Below are positions 9,532 to 18,318 of a stretch of 64,000 bases of DNA, in pieces. This DNA comes from Brevibacterium sp. JSBI002. GTDB taxonomy: Bacteria; Actinomycetota; Actinomycetes; Actinomycetales; Brevibacteriaceae. Under the pieces are notes generated by a model that worked only from the letters and a program-made list of their open reading frames with translations, did no database searches and was not told the origin of the DNA. Where the stretch lies: positions 434,001 to 498,000 of the forward strand of contig NZ_CP110341.1 in the NCBI RefSeq assembly GCF_026013965.1, in the 5' to 3' direction. Numbering within the stretch: position 1 is the stretch's first letter; the number at the start of each line of letters is the position of its first letter. Both the position numbers and the translations under genes were made by a program.

Positions 9532-9559
9532 TTGCGGCCGGATACTACGGGACTACAAT
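9532..9559 (+). promoter_or_regulatory. Possible promoter for the MFS gene
   Basis: TTGCGG (9532-9537) and TACAAT (9554-9559) are 16 bases apart. If used, the transcript has an untranslated leader of about 170 bases before the MFS start at 9734. The leader contains GC-rich inverted segments but matches no riboswitch I can name. Confidence 0.3.
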
Positions 9560-9733
9560 CGTCTCGCTGACGAGAACAGGGGCATACTTGTCAGAGCAGA
9601 GACTCCGACCAGGTCTGTGAATAAGCAACATCCGCCCCGGGTGATGAGCAACGGTGCCTGCATCCCGTAAGCCCACGATCCACCACCGGCTCCGCCACCC
9701 AGGCGCCCGGGCACCTACAAGAAGAGGCACACG

Positions 9734-11005
9734 ATGACTGAGACACCCGTCGAGTCCCGCGAAGACAAGTCGCGGGCCCGCAAGGCCGTAGTTGCGGCCG
9801 GACTGGGCAACGCCCTCGAGTGGTATGACATCATCCTATTCGGGTTCATGGCCACCTCGATCACCGCGGTCTTCTACCCGGGCGAGGGCCTGTCCGCGCA
9901 GCTGATGACCTGGGCGACCTTCGCCATCACCTTCGTCGTCCGTCCCCTCGGCGCCATCCTCATCGGCCGCTACTCGGACAAGCACGGCCGCAAGTCCGCC
10001 CTGTCGCTGACGATCGGTCTGATGACCCTCGGCGTGTTCATCATCGTCATCCTGCCTGGCGAAGCGACCATCGGCATCTGGGGCGCGATCGGCCTCATCA
10101 TCGCCCGCATCATCCAGGGAATCTCCGCCGGCGGCGAATTCGGATCGGCCACAGCCTTCCTTACCGAGAACGCCAAGCGCGGCAAGGCCTACTACGCCTC
10201 CTTCCAGACCGCGACTCAGGGCATCTCGATGTTCCTGGCCGCCGGAATCTCGTGGATTCTCAGCTCGGCACTGAGCGAAGAGGCCCTGCACTCCTGGGGC
10301 TGGCGCGTGGCCTTCGCCCTCGGCCTGCTCATCGGGCCCGTCGGCTGGTACATCCGCTCGAAGATGGATGACACCCCTGAGTTCAAGGCCGCCGAGAAGA
10401 CCGACAGTCCGCTCCGCGTCCTCCTCTCCGAGAACTTCGGCCGCCTGTTCTCCGCGTTCCTCATCATCGCGATGGCCACGATCTCGGTCTACCTCATCAC
10501 CTTCCTGCCGCAGTTCGCCGTGACCAACCTCGGCCTCGACGCCTGGGCATCATTCCCCGGCGCCGTCGTCGCCGGTGTCATCACCCTCGTCGGTGCCCCG
10601 TTCGCCGGTCGCCTGGCCGACCGAGTGGGCCCGACGACCGTGATGATCCCGACGACCATCGTCGGCATCATCGTCGCGTGGCCGATGTTCATCCTCCTGA
10701 CCGCGAACCCGTCGATCAGCGTCCTCACCTTGTGCGAGGCGATCGTCGGCCTGTTCATGGTCTTCTACTTCGGCCCGATGCCTGCCCTGCTCTCCGAACT
10801 GTTCCCCGTCAAGGTGCGCAGCTCCGGCATGACCATCGCCTACAGCTTCGGTGTCACGATCTTCGGCGGCTTCGCCCCGCTCATCCTCACCGCGCTGCTC
10901 GGCGCGACCGGTCTGCTGACCGTGCCCGGCTTCTACTACGCCGCATTGTCGCTGCTCTCGCTCATCGGCGTGATCATGGCCCGGAAGCTCTACAGCCAGC
11001 GCTGA
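9734..11005 (+). CDS. MFS transporter, metabolite:H+ symporter (MHS) type
   Basis: 423 residues, about twelve membrane segments. ALEWYDIILFGFMA near residue 30 and GRYSDKHGRKSAL near 77 are characteristic of the MHS (ProP/KgtP/ShiA) subfamily, which imports organic acids, osmolytes or aromatic acids with protons. The ribosome site AAGAGG lies about six bases before the ATG. Substrate cannot be told from sequence. The gene is monocistronic: a strong hairpin follows and the next gene is convergent. Confidence 0.88.
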   Translation: MTETPVESREDKSRARKAVVAAGLGNALEWYDIILFGFMATSITAVFYPGEGLSAQLMTWATFAITFVVRPLGAILIGRYSDKHGRKSALSLTIGLMTLGVFIIVILPGEATIGIWGAIGLIIARIIQGISAGGEFGSATAFLTENAKRGKAYYASFQTATQGISMFLAAGISWILSSALSEEALHSWGWRVAFALGLLIGPVGWYIRSKMDDTPEFKAAEKTDSPLRVLLSENFGRLFSAFLIIAMATISVYLITFLPQFAVTNLGLDAWASFPGAVVAGVITLVGAPFAGRLADRVGPTTVMIPTTIVGIIVAWPMFILLTANPSISVLTLCEAIVGLFMVFYFGPMPALLSELFPVKVRSSGMTIAYSFGVTIFGGFAPLILTALLGATGLLTVPGFYYAALSLLSLIGVIMARKLYSQR

Positions 11006-11025
11006 CCGCACGCCGATCCTCGTCG

Positions 11026-11085
11026 ATCAACGCCAAACTCGAAAAGCACGTCGTCCGCGACGTGCTTTTCGAGTTTCGCGTTGAT
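11026..11085. terminator. Very long perfect-type hairpin between convergent genes
   Basis: The arm from 11026 to 11053 pairs with 11058 to 11085 across a four-base loop (TCCG) with one mismatch, a stem of about 28 base pairs. The central part reads AAAAGCACGTCG and CGACGTGCTTTT. It probably ends transcription of both the MFS gene and the TauE-like gene. Confidence 0.8.
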
Positions 11086-11107
11086 TGAGAAGGGTAGGCG
11101 GCGGTGA

Positions 11108-12025
11108 TCAGCTGCCGATGGTCGCTTCGGCCTCAGCTTTCGCGGCTTCTTCAGCCTTCCGCGCCTTCGAGGCTGCCCGCTCGACGCGGACGACGTGGGC
11201 GATGAGGGCAAACCAGACGAGGGCCAAGCCGCCGAGCGTCAGCCACACGGTCGACGCGCCCAGCCCGAAGGTGAGCAGGATGGTGCGGATGTTCGTGAGA
11301 ATGATGATTCCGCCCGCGGCGACTGCAAGCACCTTCGCCGGCAGCAGCTTCACCAGCCATGCGGCGAACGGTGCGGCGATGACGCCGCCGATGAGCAGCG
11401 CCGCCACGATCTGCCACTCGATGCCCTGCGAGCCGAGTGCGATGAGGAACCCGAGCGAACCGCCGACGGCGACGACGAACTCACTCGTATCGATCGACCC
11501 GATGACCTTCCGGGGCTCCAAACGTCCTGATGAGAGCAGCGTCGTCGTCCCGACCGGACCCCAGCCGCCACCGCCGATGGCATCGAGCGCTCCACCGACG
11601 AACCCGACCGGCACGAGCATCCCCGCGCTCGGCCGCGACTTGAACTCCGGACGCTTCCCGCCCAATGCGAGGAACCGCCAGATCACGTAGACCCCGAGCG
11701 CGAGCAGGATTCCCGAGATCCACGGGGTCGCGGCCTCCCCATCGAGGCTGGCGAGGAACGTCGACCCGAGGACCGCGCCGATGAAGCCGGGACCGGCGAG
11801 GATGCCCACCGTCCGCCAGTCGACATTGCCGAACCGGTGATGGGAGATCCCTGATACCAAGCTTGTGCCCAGTTCAGAGAAGTGCACCGCCGCCGAGGCA
11901 GCCGCCGGTGCCGTACCCGCCGCGAGCAGCAGTGTGGTTGAGGTGACCCCATAGGCCATCCCCAACGATCCATCGATGAGCTGAGCGATGAGGCCGACGA
12001 TCCCGAGGACGATGAGCTGACGCAT
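11108..12025 (-). CDS. TSUP-family membrane protein, sulfite exporter TauE/SafE type
   Basis: 305-residue membrane protein with about eight hydrophobic segments. The N-terminal QLIDGSLGMAYGVTSTTLLL and the internal repeat VGGALDAIGGGGWGPVGTT are the two hallmark motifs of the TauE/SafE family, which moves sulfite, sulfonates or related anions. AAAGG lies about nine bases before the ATG. It is divergent from the sulfate-reduction genes across a 399-base region, consistent with a part in sulfite export or sulfate uptake; direction of transport is not visible in sequence. Confidence 0.9.
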   Translation of the reverse strand: MRQLIVLGIVGLIAQLIDGSLGMAYGVTSTTLLLAAGTAPAAASAAVHFSELGTSLVSGISHHRFGNVDWRTVGILAGPGFIGAVLGSTFLASLDGEAATPWISGILLALGVYVIWRFLALGGKRPEFKSRPSAGMLVPVGFVGGALDAIGGGGWGPVGTTTLLSSGRLEPRKVIGSIDTSEFVVAVGGSLGFLIALGSQGIEWQIVAALLIGGVIAAPFAAWLVKLLPAKVLAVAAGGIIILTNIRTILLTFGLGASTVWLTLGGLALVWFALIAHVVRVERAASKARKAEEAAKAEAEATIGS

Positions 12026-12424
12026 GTGCTTGCCTTTCGTGGATGACGCGAAGGTGGTGATGACGCAGAAGACGTCGAAGATGCGGTCGGTGTCAGGAAC
12101 GCAAAGACGCTTTGACTAGACACACTAGCGAAACTGTTGAGCAGAATGGCGAATCATCCGCAATCCTACGAACTCGGTCGCTGCATGTCGAAAGATGACG
12201 CCACATGGCGGTATTTCCCTGATGACGAGCCTGTATGCGACGTTGACACTGATGGGTTACGCTGTGCGAATGCAATCAAGAGTGACGAGAGCTGCTCACC
12301 CGGGCCGTGTAGTCGTTGAGCAATTGCTTTGCGCGATGACCGTGACACCCCCGGTTCCTGCGCGGGGTCGGGCGCCGCAGCCAGTGAGATTCCGGGCGCA
12401 GAGGCCTGTCCAGGAGTGGGCGCT
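12026..12424. other. Divergent regulatory region between sulfur genes
   Basis: No convincing gene. It holds CTAG-N5-CTAG (12116-12128) and two copies of a GTTGAGCA box (12136-12143 and 12315-12322). A TTGACA hexamer occurs near 12243. This is the likely control region for both the TauE-like gene and the chelatase gene. Confidence 0.5.
12314..12325 (+). promoter_or_regulatory. GTTGAGCA box upstream of the chelatase gene
   Basis: CGTTGAGCAATT lies about 100 bases before the chelatase start and overlaps the 10-base palindrome AGCAATTGCT. The same core recurs at 12135-12143 and 13361-13372, each in a sulfur-gene leader. It could be an operator or part of a -35 element. Confidence 0.35.
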
Positions 12425-13252
12425 GTGACGGGGCTGCCGTCGGTGGGGCTGATCTCCCACGGGACCTCATCGCCGACCGGCCAAGTCCTCATCGAGGTGC
12501 TCGCGGCAGAGATCGCCACAGACCTGCGCATTCGCGGGATTGCCGACGAGGTCATGCTCGGCCATGTGGACGTCCAGCAACCCGACGTCGACGAGGTGAT
12601 CAACCGCCTGCCCGCCGACCGCCCGGTGATCCTCGTGCCGCTTCTGCTCTCCCCGGGCTATCACGTCCATGTCGACCTCGCTGAGGTGGTCAACCGAGCC
12701 ATCGAGTCCGGCCGTGACGTTCGGCGGACGCCGACGCTTGGGCCGGATGCGAGGCTTGCGGAGATCCTTGCCGATCGCCTTCCGGCTTTGAGCGACAACG
12801 ACGAGGTCATCCTCGCCGCTGCCGGATCGAGCGACGAGCGGGCGAACGAGTCATGTCGTGAAATGGGCAGGCTGTTGGCCGCAGAGCTCGAGCGTCCAGT
12901 CGAGGTCGGCTTCCTCGCCGGCGGGGGAGTGGCCCTGAAGGACCTCGTCGCGGAGAGTCGGAGTCGCGGAACCCGCCCCGTGCTTGCGAACTATCTGCTG
13001 GCGCCGGGGTTCTTCGACGACCTCGCCCGAAAGCACGTCGAGGGCGGCACTGACTCGACCGGCGTCCTCGCCCCGCCGCTTCTCACCGGAGGCGGCATCG
13101 CGTCCGCCGTTCCGCCGAAGCTCGTTGACATCGTCCGCGACCGAGTCCGCGGGGGAATCCGCGGCCAAGTTCGTGACGGTGTTCTCGCGGCCGGCCGCAA
13201 CAGTGGCCCCGGCGGCGCCCGTGCCGACGGCGGCTGTCCTGCCTACGTCTAA
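12425..13252 (+). CDS. Sirohydrochlorin chelatase (CbiX/SirB-like)
   Basis: 275 residues. Inserts Fe2+ into sirohydrochlorin to make siroheme, the cofactor of the sulfite reductase encoded next. VGLISHGTSS at the N-terminus carries the metal-binding His, and PGYHVHVDL near residue 80 gives the second His site; a second related half follows with FLAGGGVALKDLV, so it is the two-domain long form. The GTG at 12425 is chosen because AGGAG lies eight bases upstream and it begins the domain directly; the frame is open to a TTG at 12329 whose extra residues look non-native. The C-terminal ~30 residues are Gly/Arg-rich and may be poorly structured. Confidence 0.85.
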   Translation: MTGLPSVGLISHGTSSPTGQVLIEVLAAEIATDLRIRGIADEVMLGHVDVQQPDVDEVINRLPADRPVILVPLLLSPGYHVHVDLAEVVNRAIESGRDVRRTPTLGPDARLAEILADRLPALSDNDEVILAAAGSSDERANESCREMGRLLAAELERPVEVGFLAGGGVALKDLVAESRSRGTRPVLANYLLAPGFFDDLARKHVEGGTDSTGVLAPPLLTGGGIASAVPPKLVDIVRDRVRGGIRGQVRDGVLAAGRNSGPGGARADGGCPAYV

Positions 13253-13360
13253 CCTCACACCCAACCACGCAACCTCACCCCGCGGATGCTCAACGCCTGA
13301 CCGCATACACGGCAGGCCGTGACGCCAGATGTCGCTCCGTGACACAAACCATTCGGTAAT

Positions 13361-13388
13361 TTGTTGAGCAATCCGGCATTCATGTAGC
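13361..13388 (+). promoter_or_regulatory. Possible promoter and GTTGAGCA box of the sulfite reductase operon
   Basis: TTGTTGAGCAAT (13361-13372) contains a -35-like TTGTTG; TGTAGC about 16 bases later could be the -10. It lies 40-68 bases before the sulfite reductase start. The same box occurs upstream of the chelatase and TauE-like genes. Confidence 0.35.
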
Positions 13389-13428
13389 GTGGCTCATCAC
13401 TGGTTCCCCTCAGCGTTTGGAGACAGCA

Positions 13429-15156
13429 ATGTCCACTCAGGTGGAAGAGAACAAGGAAACAGCAGGTAAACGGACCGCAAAGCGGCCCGCCCGCCCGAAG
13501 AAGTCCAATGGGCAGTGGAAGATCGACGGCCATGAACCGTTGAACAAAAACGAGATCGACAAAGCCGAAGACAACGGCCTCAACGTTCGCGCCCGGATCG
13601 AAACCATCTACGCCAAGCGCGGATTCTCTTCGATCGACTCCGACGACCTGCACGGCCGCTTCCGCTGGTGGGGTCTGTACACCCAGCGCAAACCGGGAAT
13701 CGACGGCGGTCGCACCGCGAAGCTCGAGCCGCATGAGCTCGAAGACGAATACTTCATGCTCCGCATCCGCATCGACGGCGGCAAGCTCACCACCGAGCAG
13801 CTGCGCACGATCGCGGACATCTCCACCGAATTCGCCCGCGACAGCGCCGACCTCACCGACCGCCAGAACATCCAGCTGCACTGGATCGAGATCGAGAACG
13901 TCCCCGAGATCTGGCGCCGCCTCGAGGCCGTCGGTCTGCAGACGACCGAAGCCTGCGGCGACGTTCCCCGCGTCATCCTCGGCTCACCCGTCGCCGGCAT
14001 CGCCGCCGATGAACTCATCGATCCGACCCCGGCGATCGAAGAGATCTCACGCCGCTACATCGGTGACCAGAGCCTGTCGAACCTGCCGCGGAAATACAAG
14101 ACCGCGATCACCGGCCACCCCAGCCAGGACGTCGTCCACGAGATCAACGACTGCTCCTTCGTCGCCGTCGAACACCCCGAACACGGCATCGGCTACGACC
14201 TGTGGGTCGGCGGCGCCCTGTCCGTCGTCCCCCGCTTCGCCGAACGCCTCGGCGCTTGGGTCGCCCCCGACCAAGTCGTCGAGACTTGGCTGGGCGTGAC
14301 CTCGATCTTCCGCGACTACGGCTACCGCCGCCTGCGCAACAAGGCCCGCCTGAAGTTCCTGCTCGCCGATTGGGGTCCGGAGAAGTTCCGCGAAGTCCTC
14401 GAAACCGAATACCTCGGATACCAGCTCGCCGACGGGCCGGCGCCGGCCAAGCCGAGCACCGCCGGTGACCACGTCGGCGTCCACAAGCAGACCGACGGCC
14501 GCTACTACATCGGCGTCAGCCCTGTCGTCGGCCGCGTCTCGGGCACCCTGCTCGGACAGCTCGTCGACCTCGCTGAGAAGTACGGATCCACTCGCCTGCG
14601 CACGACCCCGCACCAGAAGGTGCTGCTGCTCGACATCGACGAAGCCGACGTCGAAGCCGTCGTCGCCGAGCTCGATGCGCTTGGCCTCTCCAGCCGGAAG
14701 GACCTCTTCCGCCGCTCGACGATCGCGTGCACCGGCATCGAATACTGCAAACTCGCCATCGTCGAGACCAAGCAGACCGCAGCCGACACCATCACCAAGC
14801 TCGAAGAGCGCCTCGCCGACATCGAAGAGCTGCCCCACCCGATCAGCTTCCACCTCAACGGCTGCCCGAACTCCTGCGCCCGCATCCAGACCGCCGACAT
14901 CGGCCTCAAAGGCCAGATCGTCACCACCGACGACGGCGAACAGGTCCCCGGATTCCAGGTCCACGTCGGCGGGGGATTGGCTTCGAAAGACCGCGACGAA
15001 GCCGGACTCGGCCGCACCGTCCGCGGACTCAAGGTCACCGCGGACAACCTCAGCGACTACGTCGAGAAACTCGTCCGTCGCTTTCTCGCCGGGCGTGGGA
15101 AGACCGAAACATTCTCCGAATGGGCCCACCGCGTTGACGAGGAGGAGCTGAAATGA
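13429..15156 (+). CDS. sir: Assimilatory sulfite reductase, ferredoxin-dependent
   Basis: 575 residues. Six-electron reduction of sulfite to sulfide with a siroheme-[4Fe-4S] centre. Cluster ligands are seen as TACTGIEYCKLA (Cys-x5-Cys) near residue 430 and NGCPNSCAR (Cys-x3-Cys) near 480. The N-terminal half holds DLTDRQNIQLHWI, a siroheme-contact motif of the family. The ATG at 13429 has GGAG six bases upstream; an in-frame TTG at 13417 is rejected. Protein class is that of mycobacterial SirA/NirA; ferredoxin and ferredoxin-NADP reductase genes downstream supply electrons. The stop overlaps the next start by four bases. Confidence 0.95.
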   Translation: MSTQVEENKETAGKRTAKRPARPKKSNGQWKIDGHEPLNKNEIDKAEDNGLNVRARIETIYAKRGFSSIDSDDLHGRFRWWGLYTQRKPGIDGGRTAKLEPHELEDEYFMLRIRIDGGKLTTEQLRTIADISTEFARDSADLTDRQNIQLHWIEIENVPEIWRRLEAVGLQTTEACGDVPRVILGSPVAGIAADELIDPTPAIEEISRRYIGDQSLSNLPRKYKTAITGHPSQDVVHEINDCSFVAVEHPEHGIGYDLWVGGALSVVPRFAERLGAWVAPDQVVETWLGVTSIFRDYGYRRLRNKARLKFLLADWGPEKFREVLETEYLGYQLADGPAPAKPSTAGDHVGVHKQTDGRYYIGVSPVVGRVSGTLLGQLVDLAEKYGSTRLRTTPHQKVLLLDIDEADVEAVVAELDALGLSSRKDLFRRSTIACTGIEYCKLAIVETKQTAADTITKLEERLADIEELPHPISFHLNGCPNSCARIQTADIGLKGQIVTTDDGEQVPGFQVHVGGGLASKDRDEAGLGRTVRGLKVTADNLSDYVEKLVRRFLAGRGKTETFSEWAHRVDEEELK

Positions 15157-15959
15157 CCCACACGAACACGACCGCAGCCCCCACCGAGGCGGCCAACACC
15201 GCGACCGCAGTCCCGACCGAGACGCAGTCCCGCCCCGAACCGCGTCCCGTCGAAGAACTCAAAGCCCTCGCCGAGGCGGGTGCCCGTGAGCTCGCCGGTG
15301 ACCCGGAGAACGGTGTTCCCGAGGCCAACCCCGCCGACGTCATCCGCTGGGTGTCCCGGAACTTCGACACCGCGGCCTGCGCCGTGGCCTGCTCGATGGC
15401 CGACGCCGCCCTGCCGCATTACGTCGCCCAGTACCAGCCCGGCGTCGACGTCCTCTTCCTCGACACCGGCTATCACTTCCGGGAGACCTATGACACCCGC
15501 AACGAGGTGGCCCGCCGTGTCGATGTCCACATCGTCGACGTCCTCCCGGAGCAGACCGTGGAAGAGCAGGACGCCGAATTCGGCAAGGATCTCTTCGCCC
15601 GCGACCCGGGCCTGTGCTGCGCCCGCCGCAAGGTCGCACCGCTGAAGAAGTCACTGAACGGCTACGAACTCTGGTTCACCGGAGTCCGCCGCGACGAGGC
15701 TCCGACCCGGACGAACACGCCGCTGATCGCCTTCGATGAGAAGAACGGACTGGTCAAGGTCAACCCTCTGGCCGCGTGGTCGTTCGACGACCTCCTCGAC
15801 TACTCACGCGCCTTCGACGTCCCGGTCAACCCGCTGCTGTCGCAGGGGTACCCGTCGATCGGCTGCCAGCCCTGCACTCGCCCCGTCGCCGAAGGGGAAG
15901 ACCCCCGCGCCGGCCGTTGGGCCGGATCGACCAAAACAGAATGCGGACTCCACACATGA
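15153..15959 (+). CDS. cysH: APS (adenylyl-sulfate) reductase, iron-sulfur type
   Basis: 268 residues. Reduces adenylyl sulfate to sulfite. The paired-cysteine motifs CCARRK (~residue 151) and CQPC (~residue 240) bind a [4Fe-4S] cluster and mark the APS-using type rather than the PAPS-using enterobacterial type. The N-terminal 30 residues are Thr/Ala-rich. The C-terminal ECGLHT matches the catalytic Cys tail of the family. Coupled by an ATGA overlap to the sulfite reductase gene upstream and to cysD downstream. No cysC kinase gene is present in the cluster, consistent with direct APS reduction. Confidence 0.95.
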   Translation: MTHTNTTAAPTEAANTATAVPTETQSRPEPRPVEELKALAEAGARELAGDPENGVPEANPADVIRWVSRNFDTAACAVACSMADAALPHYVAQYQPGVDVLFLDTGYHFRETYDTRNEVARRVDVHIVDVLPEQTVEEQDAEFGKDLFARDPGLCCARRKVAPLKKSLNGYELWFTGVRRDEAPTRTNTPLIAFDEKNGLVKVNPLAAWSFDDLLDYSRAFDVPVNPLLSQGYPSIGCQPCTRPVAEGEDPRAGRWAGSTKTECGLHT

Positions 15960-16930
15960 GCATCGACACCCAGTCCAACCACGACACCAAGCCGACCCGC
16001 ACCACCGCCGAGGCGGCGCCCGCCCACAACCCGGGTGCGAGCCTGTCCACCCTCGACGTCCTCGAATCCGAAGCGATCCACATCATCCGTGAGGTCGCCG
16101 CCGAGTTCGAACGCCCCGTGCTGCTGTTCTCCGGCGGCAAGGACTCCGTGACAGTCCTCCACCTCGCGGCGAAGGCGTTCTGGCCGGCGAAGATCCCGTT
16201 CGGACTCCTCCACGTCGACACCGGACACAACTTCGACGAGATCATCCGCTTCCGCGACGAGACGGCAGAGAAGTACGGCCTCGACCTCACGGTGGCGAAG
16301 GTCCAGGACTACATCGACGACGGTCGCCTGCGCGAACGCCCCGACGGCACCCGGAACACCCTGCAGACCCAGCCGCTGCTCGACGCCATCACCGGCGGGA
16401 GGTTCGACGCCGTCTTCGGCGGTGCCCGCCGCGACGAGGACAAGGCCCGGGCCAAGGAGCGCATCCTGTCCCTGCGTGACGAATTCGGCGGCTGGAACCC
16501 CAGCAGCCAACGCCCCGAACTGTGGAACCTCTTCAACGGCCGCCACCTGCCCGGCGAACACGTGCGCGTGTTCCCGATCTCGAACTTCACCGAACTCGAC
16601 GTGTGGAGCTACATCGCCCGCGAAGGCATCGAACTGCCCGAGCTCTACTTCGCCCACGACCGCGAAGTCTTCGCCCGCGACGGCATGTGGTGGGCCACGG
16701 GCGAATTCTCCACCCCACGCGACGGCGAGACCGTCACGACCAAGAAGGTCCGCTACCGCACCGTCGGAGATATGAGCTGCACCGGAGCCGTCGAATCGAG
16801 CGCCGATGACCTCGAGTCCATCCTCGCCGAGGTGGCCGCCACCACTGTGACCGAGCGCGGAGCCACTCGCGCCGACGACCGCATCTCGGCCGCGGCGATG
16901 GAAGACCGCAAGAAGGACGGGTACTTCTGA
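15956..16930 (+). CDS. cysD: Sulfate adenylyltransferase subunit 2
   Basis: 324 residues. With CysN forms ATP sulfurylase, making APS from sulfate and ATP. The PP-loop LLFSGGKDSVTVLHLA lies near residue 55, and the GGARRDEDKARAKER stretch near 160 is typical of CysD. The ATG at 15956 overlaps the cysH stop (ATGA). An open frame extends 60 codons further upstream but is the shadow of cysH. The C-terminal MEDRKKDGYF is the conserved family tail, showing the protein is complete. Confidence 0.96.
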   Translation: MSIDTQSNHDTKPTRTTAEAAPAHNPGASLSTLDVLESEAIHIIREVAAEFERPVLLFSGGKDSVTVLHLAAKAFWPAKIPFGLLHVDTGHNFDEIIRFRDETAEKYGLDLTVAKVQDYIDDGRLRERPDGTRNTLQTQPLLDAITGGRFDAVFGGARRDEDKARAKERILSLRDEFGGWNPSSQRPELWNLFNGRHLPGEHVRVFPISNFTELDVWSYIAREGIELPELYFAHDREVFARDGMWWATGEFSTPRDGETVTTKKVRYRTVGDMSCTGAVESSADDLESILAEVAATTVTERGATRADDRISAAAMEDRKKDGYF

Positions 16931-18318
16931 TGACGACCACAACCACTGACGCAAACGCCACGACAACCACCACCGAGGCGACCGCCTCGTTGGACACGAC
17001 GACGAAGACGCTGCTGCGCTTCGCCACCGCCGGATCCGTTGACGACGGGAAGTCCACGCTCGTCGGCCGGCTCCTCCACGATGCGAAGGCGATCCTCGCC
17101 GACCAGCTCGCCGCCGTGAGCGCGACCAGCCGGGAACGCGGATTCCTCGGCGGAGAGTTCGATTTCGCTCTGCTCACCGACGGACTGCGGGCCGAACGCG
17201 AACAGGGCATCACCATCGACGTCGCCTACCGGTACTTCGCCACCGACCGGCGCTCGTTCATCCTCGCCGACTGCCCCGGACACGTCCAGTACACGCGGAA
17301 CATGGTCACGGGAGCCTCGACCGCCGATGCCGTCGTCGTCCTCATCGACGCCCGCACGGGTGCGACCGAGCAGACCCGCCGGCACCTCACCGTCGTCTCC
17401 CGGCTCGGCATCCGCCACGTCATCATCGCCGTCAACAAGATCGACCTCATCGACTACGACCAGACGCGGATCGAGGCGGTCGAAAACGACATCAAGGCCC
17501 TCGCGGACGAGATCGGCCTGGAGACCCCGCACCTCATTCCGATCTCCGCCCTGGCCGGGGACAATGTCGCCACCACCTCGGACAACACACCCTGGTACAC
17601 GGGTCCGGCGCTGCTCGAACTCCTTGAGACCCTGCCGAGTGCGGACGAGGACACCGCCGATCTCGAGGCCTTCCGCGTCGACGTGCAGACCGTGCTGCGT
17701 CCGCAAGGGGGACTGGCACCGGGTCTCGACCCCGAGGAATTCCGGGACTACCGGGCGGTGGCCGGACAGATCACGGCCGGGCGAGTCAGCCTCGGCGATG
17801 AGATCGAGATCCACCCCGCCGGGCTGACAACGACGGTGACGGGCATCGATACCGCCAGTGGTCCCCTTGAGACCGCGAGTGCGCCGCTGTCGGTGGCGCT
17901 GCGGTTGGCCGATGACGTCGATACCGCTCGTGGCAGCGTCATCGCCGCGGCCGGCACCCTGCCCACCCCGCGCCGGGAACTGCGAGCCGAGGTCTTCCCG
18001 TTCACGGCCGAGGGCCTGCGCACGGGGGACCGGGTGCTCATCAAGACGGGGACGACGACCGTGAAGGGGATCGTCAGCATCGAGGCCAAACGCAACCTCG
18101 AGACCTCCGAGACCGAACCCGCCGAGGTGCTCGCCGGCAACGACATCGGCCTGGCCCGGGTGAAGCTGTCGGCCGAGCTGCCGGTCCCGGACTTCCGCGA
18201 CCACGGCACGGCCGGAGCCTTCGTCGTCATCGACCCGCAGACAGGCAACACCCTCGCTGCGGGAATCCACACCCCCGAGGCGGCTCACACCCCCGAATCC
18301 ACCGAGGACAAGTCATGA
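16930..18318 (+). CDS. cysN: Sulfate adenylyltransferase subunit 1 (GTPase)
   Basis: 462 residues of the elongation-factor-like GTPase that drives APS synthesis. P-loop GSVDDGKST near residue 36, switch II DCPGH near 115, and NKID near 170. There is no C-terminal APS-kinase domain, unlike the CysNC fusions of mycobacteria. The start overlaps the cysD stop (TGATG). The first 20 residues are Thr-rich and look disordered. Confidence 0.96.
   Translation: MTTTTTDANATTTTTEATASLDTTTKTLLRFATAGSVDDGKSTLVGRLLHDAKAILADQLAAVSATSRERGFLGGEFDFALLTDGLRAEREQGITIDVAYRYFATDRRSFILADCPGHVQYTRNMVTGASTADAVVVLIDARTGATEQTRRHLTVVSRLGIRHVIIAVNKIDLIDYDQTRIEAVENDIKALADEIGLETPHLIPISALAGDNVATTSDNTPWYTGPALLELLETLPSADEDTADLEAFRVDVQTVLRPQGGLAPGLDPEEFRDYRAVAGQITAGRVSLGDEIEIHPAGLTTTVTGIDTASGPLETASAPLSVALRLADDVDTARGSVIAAAGTLPTPRRELRAEVFPFTAEGLRTGDRVLIKTGTTTVKGIVSIEAKRNLETSETEPAEVLAGNDIGLARVKLSAELPVPDFRDHGTAGAFVVIDPQTGNTLAAGIHTPEAAHTPESTEDKS

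Noticed and set aside
9560..9733. Possible riboswitch in the MFS leader
   Set aside because: The leader is GC-rich with short inverted segments but I could not fit it to any named riboswitch consensus.
12137..12319. 60-residue open frame between the TauE-like and chelatase genes
   Set aside because: No ribosome site, mixed composition and overlap with the repeated GTTGAGCA boxes; best read as regulatory DNA.
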